39,302 nucleotides of DNA from the NCBI GenBank assembly GCA_023248735.1, contig JAHFDY010000014.1, forward strand, positions 1-39,302. The letters run 5' to 3'. Below, piece by piece: positions 33,624 through 39,302 of the stretch. The translations under genes were made by a program, and so were the position numbers. The stretch is from Myxococcales bacterium. GTDB lineage: Bacteria > Myxococcota_A > Polyangia > Polyangiales > Polyangiaceae. Under the pieces are notes generated by a model, which was given only the letters and a program-made list of their open reading frames with translations, did not search any database and was not told where the DNA came from. Position 1 is the first letter of the stretch, and every line of letters begins with the position of its first letter.

Positions 33624-34802
33624 TTATTGCGAGCACAAGCGCTGGCGGTGACCTGCCGGGCACACGCCGTCGACGCTCCAAGCCGATGGCCGGTCCAGCT
33701 GCCAACGCGAGGCCGCGAAGCACAACCCGCACGCGGAGCAGAAGAACGGGACGATTTCATGATCGTGTTGCCACAACGCACGCGCGTTTCTCGAGGTGAG
33801 CGCGTCGCGTAATCGCTCGACGTGTTCAGGTGCGATGTTCCACTTCGCGTCTCCTGTCGGCGCAAACCCAGAAAGCGCAAGCCATACGGACTTCGACGGA
33901 GGATGCGACGCCAGCAACGTCAGCGTGCCTGCGACGAGGCCGGTTTGGTCGCACAGAAACGCGTGCGAGATGTCTTCGCCAATGATCGGTGGAGCCTCGA
34001 CGTGGGGGATCTCAACGGCCTGGGGCGGAGGCGGAGTCGTGACGTTAGCGTCGGGCAACGTGACCACTTCTTCCGCGGGCGCCCGGCCCGGGATCGGCGT
34101 CTCAACGCGCGCTTTGTAGAACAACGCGATTGCCGTCTGAATGCGCGCCCGACTGTATTCGTCTGCGTTGGGCGTTCCGTGGCGCTCATCGTGAAAGGAA
34201 CGTGAAGGCGAAAACACGTGCTCCAACCGCGCAAGTGGGCTCGCTTTCGTTGCGGCTTGCTCGTCGCTCACCGGCCGCCACTGATCGAGCTCTGGGTTCG
34301 GCAGCAGCTCGGTGGGTGGAAACTCCATCACGGTGTAGGCAAGACCGTCCAGTTCCCTGACCACATACGCAAGGCGTGGATTCGCAGATATCGCGGCGCT
34401 GAGCGCGCTCATGCCTGCGCGGGCTTCCGCGCTTGTGCCCTCACGATGGTGGATGCCCACCGAAGAGTAGTGTTCATCCGGGACAAAGTTATGCTCTGCG
34501 CCCGCGACGGGAAAGCCTGCGTCGTTGAGACGCGCGATCATGATGGCATGTCGCTCGGGCGCAATCGTGGCTCGCCACGCAGGCACACTCTCTGATTCGA
34601 AGCTGATCAGGCGACCAAGGTGGGTGTGACGACCGCCGTGCTTGCGCACGAGTAGACTTCCGTTGCTACCAAGTGAAACGATGACCATGCGCCCACCGCC
34701 GTGGTACTCGATCGTGGCTTCGGTGGGGCTTTCGCGCAGGCGCTCTGCCCATTGTTCGCGCAACCTCACCGGATCGTACGCGGTGACCGACATTGGCAGC
34801 AT
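33624..34802 (-). CDS. Unrecognised protein with C-terminal zinc-ribbon-like motif
   Basis: The 392-residue protein has no signal peptide or membrane segment. The N-terminal half is mixed alpha/beta (RMVIVSLGSNGSLLVRK, RLISFESES). A Pro-rich linker lies near residue 260. The C terminus has CSACGLCF and, 24 residues later, CPAGHRQRLC, which together look like a zinc ribbon. ATG at 34802 and at 34793 (MSVTAYD) are both possible starts. It is the last of three tightly packed minus-strand genes (4-nt gap) and converges with the PilZ gene, 5 nt away. I do not recognise the family. Confidence 0.7.
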   Translation of the reverse strand: MLPMSVTAYDPVRLREQWAERLRESPTEATIEYHGGGRMVIVSLGSNGSLLVRKHGGRHTHLGRLISFESESVPAWRATIAPERHAIMIARLNDAGFPVAGAEHNFVPDEHYSSVGIHHREGTSAEARAGMSALSAAISANPRLAYVVRELDGLAYTVMEFPPTELLPNPELDQWRPVSDEQAATKASPLARLEHVFSPSRSFHDERHGTPNADEYSRARIQTAIALFYKARVETPIPGRAPAEEVVTLPDANVTTPPPPQAVEIPHVEAPPIIGEDISHAFLCDQTGLVAGTLTLLASHPPSKSVWLALSGFAPTGDAKWNIAPEHVERLRDALTSRNARALWQHDHEIVPFFCSACGLCFAASRWQLDRPSAWSVDGVCPAGHRQRLCSQ

Positions 34803-34806
34803 GGTA

Positions 34807-35082
34807 TCAGTCTTGCTCGATCGCTATCGTTCGGCCGTCGGGAAATCGTATGTTGATGCTCAAAGTCGGCATTGCCGCAGAGGTCAATGCGACCGTGCCG
34901 TCTGCGAAGCAATAGCGCGTCACACCTGTTCCGATTTGCACGGCGCCACCGTCGAACCATGCGTCGTATGCGCCCGTTAAATCGCCTGGCATTGGCTCAG
35001 TTCGCCAATTTGGCGGCGCGCCGATCGCCGTGAGAATGCGCGCAACATCGAGCTCACGCAGCCGCCCGGACAGTGGGTTCAT
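34807..35082 (-). CDS. Small protein of unknown function, middle gene of the three-gene block
   Basis: The 91-residue product starts at an ATG that overlaps the stop of the upstream gene by 3 nt (ATGA), so it is translationally coupled; the ORF-track start at 35190 lies inside the upstream gene and is unlikely. It is predicted to be mostly beta (YDAWFDGGAVQIGTG, YCFADGTVALT, LSINIRFPDGRTIAIEQ). No signal, membrane segment or cysteine cluster. It looks like a small partner subunit of its neighbours. Family not recognised. Confidence 0.65.
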   Translation of the reverse strand: MNPLSGRLRELDVARILTAIGAPPNWRTEPMPGDLTGAYDAWFDGGAVQIGTGVTRYCFADGTVALTSAAMPTLSINIRFPDGRTIAIEQD

Positions 35083-36044
35083 TTGACTTCTCCTCGAAGT
35101 GGCGGCGGTGGATTCCAAGGCATGCCGGGCGAGAACATTCCGCTGATCAGCTTTCGCTCGATGAACCAATTGCACACGTCGAACGCGCAATCGTCACGCC
35201 ATTCACGACCCATGAGCGCCCAACATACGAGTTCGGTGGGGCCACCCCGTTGTCCGCAGGCATCGTGGTGCCAGGCCCTACCCGCTAATAGGAGCAAGAC
35301 GTTGTGATCGGAGCCGTTCGTTGCTTTGCACGCCGGGCATCGGACGCCGCCCGCATGGGAGAGCCCGAGTGCTTGTGCGATGGGTTCGAGTTCGAGCCCG
35401 AACGTGCGCTCTCGAAGTGTTTGGGGTGTGATCACCATCGGGTCTCGCCAGGTGACCAGTCCTTGGCGATCTTGCTCGTAAGCGTTGAGCAATTCTTCTA
35501 GATCGTCTGCGTCCACTCGCGCACGGAACTCCCCTTCGAGCGCGGTGGCGAGGCGATCTTGAGCGCTACTTTGCCACGCGACTCTCGCCTCTTTTCGAAA
35601 GTGCGCGGCGCGATCGAGGTGTGCTGTGCGATCGCGATGAAAGCGATCCATCTGGTCGCGAAGAAAGGTGTCGCGTTCGGCCTTGATGATCGCAAACGTT
35701 TCTTGCACGGATCGCCACACGATTGGCGCTCCTGCCACTGGTGGAGACGGTGGCGTGTCCGGTGCGCGTGCAGGGACAACACGGCGGCGAAGGTGACTTC
35801 GAGCGCGGAGCTCGTCGATGCATACGCCAAGTCGCGACATGCGGTCTTCGAGGCGCTTGCGTTCGGTGCTGTCGTCGCTTTCGGCCGCCGCAGCCAGTCG
35901 CTCAGCGCATTCGAGTTCGAGCGCCATGGCTTCGACGACCTCACGCTCTGTCCTACGGCCGTCGCGCGTTCGACGTGGATCGCCAACACGTTTTGCTTCC
36001 GTTCCGGTGACCGCTTGGTTCAACTCTGCGAGGGAACGCATCAC
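35079..36044 (-). CDS. Unrecognised protein with helical N terminus and CHC2-like zinc finger
   Basis: The N-terminal 200 residues are charged, mostly helical and may form coiled coil (EREVVEAMALELECAERLAA, RFHRDRTAHLDRAAHFRKEA). Residues about 242-280 read VRCPACKATNGSDHN...AWHHDACGQRGGPTELVCW. The Cys-x2-Cys and His-x2-Cys spacing, with the trailing Gly-Gly and hydrophobic helix, resemble the CHC2 zinc finger of DnaG-type primases, but no Toprim domain follows. The start is GTG 36044 or ATG 36041; a TAGGCT box lies 6 nt upstream of the GTG. It leads the three-gene block. A nucleic-acid-binding role is inferred only. Confidence 0.7.
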   Translation of the reverse strand: MMRSLAELNQAVTGTEAKRVGDPRRTRDGRRTEREVVEAMALELECAERLAAAAESDDSTERKRLEDRMSRLGVCIDELRARSHLRRRVVPARAPDTPPSPPVAGAPIVWRSVQETFAIIKAERDTFLRDQMDRFHRDRTAHLDRAAHFRKEARVAWQSSAQDRLATALEGEFRARVDADDLEELLNAYEQDRQGLVTWRDPMVITPQTLRERTFGLELEPIAQALGLSHAGGVRCPACKATNGSDHNVLLLLAGRAWHHDACGQRGGPTELVCWALMGREWRDDCAFDVCNWFIERKLISGMFSPGMPWNPPPPLRGEVK

Positions 36045-36050
36045 GGCTGA

Positions 36051-36056
36051 AGCCTA
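36051..36056 (-). promoter_or_regulatory. TAGGCT -10-like box before the three-gene unknown block
   Basis: On the minus strand TAGGCT is followed by 6 nt and the GTG at 36044, exactly the geometry seen before the histidine kinase gene (6934-6946). It lies in the 50-bp divergent gap shared with the 36095 gene. No good -35 is visible. Confidence 0.38.
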
Positions 36057-36094
36057 TCAATGACTTCGTCGCGAAGGCGTGATGAGATTGCTTC

Positions 36095-36718
36095 GTGAGC
36101 GCGCGTGCCTCCTTTCGAGTCGACCTGACCTACGGATTGTTTCATCCCGGTGGCGGAAGGGCGCCGGGTGAGCAGAAAAAAACTTGGTTCTTCGAAATAC
36201 CGGTCGAGGCACCTTCTGCGCTCCCGCCGATTGCGTATTGGACCGAGCTCCTCCATCGCATCTTCTACGACGCAAACGTGGCGATGCGCAGACGCGAACC
36301 CAACGATGTTAACTGGCTTGGGCTTGTGCAATTTTGGGTTTCGCCGGTTCTCGGGGAGAGTCTCCTTGCGTGGGACGGACGCAGTGCCGATCTGCTTCCG
36401 TGGGTTGCGGCTGAGCGTGCGGTCGTGTGGGAGTCAGGGGCTTGTTACTTCGTTGCCAACGACGGGCGCTACGACACGTTCGGCTACATCGAGTACACCG
36501 AGTTAATCATGAACCGCTTGCTCGATGCAGGCCGAATTGATGCCGTCGCATTTCAGCACTTCATGCGGCTCTTTTTCCCGAACAACGCCGCGACTGCGCA
36601 CGAAGCATTTGCCGATCGCGCGCAGCGGGTCCGCAACATCGAAGCCATTCGCGAAGGAATTGGTTTCCGTCGGCAGCCCGGATCGCAGCCGATGTGTTCT
36701 GGCCCGCCTCAGCTGTGA
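36095..36718 (+). CDS. Unrecognised cytoplasmic protein, divergent to the zinc-finger block
   Basis: The 207-residue product has no signal peptide or membrane helix. It is rich in aromatic residues (FHPGGGRAPGEQKKTWFFEIP, WTELLHRIFYDANVAM, LGLVQFWVSPVLGESLLAW) and ends in a helical region with RQPGSQPM. A GTG start without a ribosome binding site is used. It shares a 50-bp divergent promoter region with the three-gene block and so may be controlled with it. It converges with the sulfatase gene, 10 bp away. No family is recognised. Confidence 0.65.
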   Translation: MSARASFRVDLTYGLFHPGGGRAPGEQKKTWFFEIPVEAPSALPPIAYWTELLHRIFYDANVAMRRREPNDVNWLGLVQFWVSPVLGESLLAWDGRSADLLPWVAAERAVVWESGACYFVANDGRYDTFGYIEYTELIMNRLLDAGRIDAVAFQHFMRLFFPNNAATAHEAFADRAQRVRNIEAIREGIGFRRQPGSQPMCSGPPQL

Positions 36719-36728
36719 CGTGAGAGGT

Positions 36729-38246
36729 TCAAGGACACTTCTTCGTGGGGTAGCCCGTGTCGATTGCGCGCAGCGCAGTGAGCAGTGCTTGGCCTTGCGT
36801 CTTGAATGTACTCGAAGCGCACCACTGGTTGACTTGTTCGAACGGATCGGCCTCGAGGTCGAACAGTTTGTACGTGTTGATATCGTAAACCAACTTGTAC
36901 TTGTCCTTGCGAATAGCGCCCTTCACCATCATTCGTGTCAACGTCGCCACGTCGGTTGTGGTGACCGCGCTTGGGTCAATGAGGGAACTCTTGAGCGCGC
37001 TAACCGCTGTGGCGCTGTACGAGAACGTGTCGGTGTAGTTGTACGTTCGCTTTGACGTTGCGGTGGTCGACTTCAGGTAGTCAACAAAACTGACGGCATC
37101 CGAAGTCGTTGCGGATACGCCCATGATCTCGGCCATGGTCGAGAAGATATCGACGGTGTTCGTGAGGTGCGACACCGTGCGTCCGACGCTAGCAACGGAA
37201 CCCGTGCCCGTCCCCGTCTGACCGACAATTGCGGCGCCGTCCGCGACGATAAGCGGCACGTGAACACCACCCTGATAGGTGCTCGCCTTTGATTGCGTGG
37301 TTGACGTCACTTGGCTCACTGGCCCGTCCGTTCCGTTGTCACCGACCAAGAGGATGGTGGTGTTCGCGAGGACGGTCGGATCCATCGCTGAAAGCAACGT
37401 GCCAACGTGGTAGTCAGCGCACTCGAGAGTCTTGTGATAGAGCGCGGTGTCGTCCGTGCCCGTGATGGCTCCACTTAGGCAGAACGACGGCGGTTCTGAA
37501 TACGGCAGGTGTGCGGCGTTGAGCGCAACCGTTGCCCACCAAGGTTTCGTTTGGCGATCGATCCATTCGAGCGCATCTTCGACTGCCGCCGTTGTCACGT
37601 ACTCGGTAGCGGTCGAATTGGCGCGCTTTCCTGTTTCATCAATCACTACCTTCCCCCAGCTTGTGTAGCTCGGGACCATGCCGGCCAGTGATCCGGAGAA
37701 GTAGTTCCAGCCACGATCCGTAGGGAGCGCGCCTTTGGTGGTTCCCAGGTGCCACTTGCCAAAAAGCCCTTTCGCGTAGTTTGAATTGGACGTGAGCTCG
37801 GCGAGGGTCGAAATATCTTTCGGAACTTGCCAGAACGTGGTCGCACCCACCGGAACGCCGACACCGTGGTGAATGGCATAGCGCCCCGTGTAGATGCCAG
37901 CGCGTGTGGACGAGCAAGAGGGGTTCGACCACACATTCGTGAACCGCACGCCGGCGGCACTGAGTGAGTCAATGGTTGGCGTCGCGATCGCTCCGTCGGG
38001 TTGGTCGTCGCTGTTGGTGTCGTCGAGACCATCCGGAATCCCGTTCGCGTTGGTATCGACGATGCCTGTGCTCCCGTTGGTGGTCTTTGTGGCCGCGCGT
38101 AGGTCGCGCGCGTAGGAGCGAATTTCCTGGGCGCCAACGTCGTCGAGAATCACCAGCAAAATGTTCCTCGCCGCATGAGCTGGCGAGGATGCCGTTACGA
38201 AAAGGAAAGAAGCAGCTGCCGTGCCGGCAGCGTGGAGGGATCGCAT
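36729..38246 (-). CDS. Secreted sulfatase with an inserted calcium-binding-like repeat
   Basis: The signal peptide (1-26, ending AHAA) indicates export. The alkaline-phosphatase-like fold opens with ILLVILDDVG (metal Asp35, Asp36). The formylglycine site is NPSCSSTRAGIYTGRY: Cys111 with Arg four residues on, but Ser in place of the usual Pro of CxPSR. KGLFGKWHLG, AAHLPYSEP and LVGDNGTDG give further active-site residues. Between the first motif and the Cys site, residues about 62-85 read DTNANGIPDGLDD and NSDDQPDG, resembling thrombospondin type 3 or dockerin-like calcium repeats. GAGG lies 8-9 nt before the ATG. It would hydrolyse sulfate esters outside the cell; no maturation enzyme is in the window. 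Confidence 0.85.
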   Translation of the reverse strand: MRSLHAAGTAAASFLFVTASSPAHAARNILLVILDDVGAQEIRSYARDLRAATKTTNGSTGIVDTNANGIPDGLDDTNSDDQPDGAIATPTIDSLSAAGVRFTNVWSNPSCSSTRAGIYTGRYAIHHGVGVPVGATTFWQVPKDISTLAELTSNSNYAKGLFGKWHLGTTKGALPTDRGWNYFSGSLAGMVPSYTSWGKVVIDETGKRANSTATEYVTTAAVEDALEWIDRQTKPWWATVALNAAHLPYSEPPSFCLSGAITGTDDTALYHKTLECADYHVGTLLSAMDPTVLANTTILLVGDNGTDGPVSQVTSTTQSKASTYQGGVHVPLIVADGAAIVGQTGTGTGSVASVGRTVSHLTNTVDIFSTMAEIMGVSATTSDAVSFVDYLKSTTATSKRTYNYTDTFSYSATAVSALKSSLIDPSAVTTTDVATLTRMMVKGAIRKDKYKLVYDINTYKLFDLEADPFEQVNQWCASSTFKTQGQALLTALRAIDTGYPTKKCP

Positions 38247-38417
38247 ATTAAGTTACCTCGATGAGCTATCCCTTTCAGTCGCGCGCCGCTGTTGAAGCAC
38301 GTCTCTCGCCTTTGTCAAACGCGCCAACGAGCGCGTCTTGCTTAGTGCCCCGCCGCCACCTCTGAGATCGCCAAAGGCGTCTGACAATGGGTACGCAAAG
38401 GGTTATGAAGGGTGGCC

Positions 38418-39302
38418 ATGGCCATTGCTCCTCACGCGTCCAGCGTCTCTTACGCGCCATCGCGCATGCTTCGGTTCCTATCGCGCGCGAAGACGTCTTC
38501 ATCGGCGGTTCCTTCGGCGGAGGCGCGTGAGGGCTTTCGCAAAGCGCAACGGCTTGCGTACGCGTGCGTGCAAGCGATTGCGTGTGAAGTTCGCGAAGGC
38601 ATGACCGAGCGGCAAATCGCAAAAAAATTGGGCGACTGGCTTGGTGACCACGGTGCGCATCTCTTTCTACATACGCCCCTGTGCTGGATCGGTTCGCATT
38701 CGCGCTTCGACGGATACAACGAACGTCATGGCGAATACCTGCCAAGCGACAGAGTCCTCGCAGCGGACGACATCTTCATCCTCGATGTGTCACCTGCTGT
38801 GGATGGATACATCGGCGATATCGGCTACACGACGTCGCTCAAACCACAACCTGCGCTCGACGACGCGATGCGATTCTTGCTCACGCTGCGCGAAGAGATT
38901 CCAACGCTCTTTTCGACCGAACGCACCGCAGAGGCAATCTGGGCACACATCCACCGCACGATTGTTGCGGCGGGCTATGACAATTGCCACGCCCTCTACC
39001 CCATGCGCGTACTCGGCCATCGGGTATACCGCGTGCCTGCATGGCTCGAGCGCGCGCGATTGCCACGCGCGCCGTTCGGTTTCCTCGGCGCCAATTGGTT
39101 TAGCACTCAGGCCACGCTCAAGTTTCTGCAGCACGGTTTCGTTGGCGAGCTCCTCACGCCGTCGCACATCGGAACGCTCGAAGGACTATGGGCGATCGAG
39201 CCGCACATTGGCGGTCTTGGATTTGGCGCAAAGTTCGAAGAACTGCTGATCGTCGAAAGTGGTCGCTCGTACTGGCTTGATGACGAGGTCCCTCACGTCA
39301 CG
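38418..39302 (+). CDS. M24-family metallopeptidase (Xaa-Pro aminopeptidase-like), 3' end outside the window
   Basis: The frame from ATG 38418 stays open to the window edge (295 codons), which is why the ORF track omits it and lists only shadows here. It has the pita-bread metal ligands in order: Asp in FILDVSPAVDGYIGDIGYT (two Asp), His in RVLGHRVYR, Glu in AIEPHIGG, and Glu in KFEELLIV. The upstream EVREGMTERQIA is the usual helix before the substrate loop. It would cleave N-terminal dipeptides or Xaa-Pro bonds, or be a creatinase-like relative. GGG lies 5 nt before the ATG; MLRF at 38466 is an alternative start. In the 171-bp gap to the divergent sulfatase I see no firm promoter. Confidence 0.87.
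   Translation, partial: MAIAPHASSVSYAPSRMLRFLSRAKTSSSAVPSAEAREGFRKAQRLAYACVQAIACEVREGMTERQIAKKLGDWLGDHGAHLFLHTPLCWIGSHSRFDGYNERHGEYLPSDRVLAADDIFILDVSPAVDGYIGDIGYTTSLKPQPALDDAMRFLLTLREEIPTLFSTERTAEAIWAHIHRTIVAAGYDNCHALYPMRVLGHRVYRVPAWLERARLPRAPFGFLGANWFSTQATLKFLQHGFVGELLTPSHIGTLEGLWAIEPHIGGLGFGAKFEELLIVESGRSYWLDDEVPHVT

Noticed and set aside
35318-35340. DnaG primase based on the CHC2-like zinc finger at 35.3 kb
   Set aside because: There is no Toprim catalytic domain, and the finger is at the C-terminal end rather than the N-terminal end.

Overview
This 39.3-kb window is a densely coding stretch of a fairly GC-rich bacterial chromosome. I see about 33 real genes, one probable broken gene, and no rRNA, tRNA, CRISPR array, transposase or integrase. 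The best guess for the host is a myxobacterium-like member of the Myxococcota (Polyangia). This rests on the many cysteine-rich secreted lipoproteins, a split pilT/pilU/pilB twitching gene set, a PilZ protein with receiver-like N-terminal domains, an RCC1-repeat lipoprotein, the paired ACAD/APH genes and codon use. It is an inference, because no rRNA or phylogenetic marker was searched.

Layout. 0.1-2.8 kb (+): a MerR-type regulator with an apparently duplicated DNA-binding domain, a di-iron ferritin-like protein and the N-end-rule enzyme Bpt, tightly spaced. 2.8-6.8 kb (-): a small Cys-rich lipoprotein, a large secreted beta-propeller lipoprotein and an RlmL/THUMP-type RNA methyltransferase. 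6.9-10.5 kb (+): a histidine kinase, an OmpR-type regulator, a lipoprotein gene preceded by a 22-bp-spaced direct repeat, and a decayed polysaccharide deacetylase lipoprotein. 10.6-14.9 kb (+): a lipid or acyl-CoA operon with a GPAT/PlsC-like acyltransferase, a histidine phosphatase, an ACAD10/11-like acyl-CoA dehydrogenase and its APH-like kinase partner. 15.8-18.7 kb (+): a type IV pilus retraction operon whose first gene encodes a degenerate receiver plus a duplicated small domain, followed by pilT and pilU, all with 4-nt overlaps. 18.8-22.3 kb (+): an RCC1 lipoprotein, then a VF530-family protein and two DTW-domain tRNA acp-transferase paralogues, the second with an extra C-terminal domain. 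22.3-27.5 kb: a lipoprotein (-), a metallophosphatase (+), a prolyl oligopeptidase lipoprotein (-) and an HDOD protein (-). 27.6-33.6 kb (+): a PilB/GspE ATPase with four MshEN-type motifs, a fatty acid desaturase, a LAS-type metallopeptidase lipoprotein and a PilZ protein. 33.6-36.7 kb: a block of four unrecognised genes, two of them with zinc-ribbon-like Cys/His clusters. 36.7-39.3 kb: a secreted sulfatase with a calcium-repeat-like insert (-) and an M24 peptidase (+) that runs off the window and is missing from the ORF track.

Functional themes. Three loci point to surface motility under nucleotide second-messenger control: the PilT/PilU operon, the PilB with doubled c-di-GMP-binding motifs, and the PilZ protein. 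A second theme is tRNA and protein modification (two DTW enzymes, RlmL-like methyltransferase, Bpt). A third is secreted degradative or surface lipoproteins (peptidase, prolyl oligopeptidase, sulfatase, beta-propeller). Several genes without a Shine-Dalgarno sequence carry a TAnnnT-like box about 5-8 nt before the start codon, which suggests leaderless or nearly leaderless transcripts. The strongest leads for something undescribed are the duplicated-domain MerR, the tandem DTW pair with a pseudo-exonuclease-like tail, the doubled MshEN PilB with a small domain shared with the PilT-linked protein, and the 33.6-36.7 kb block.
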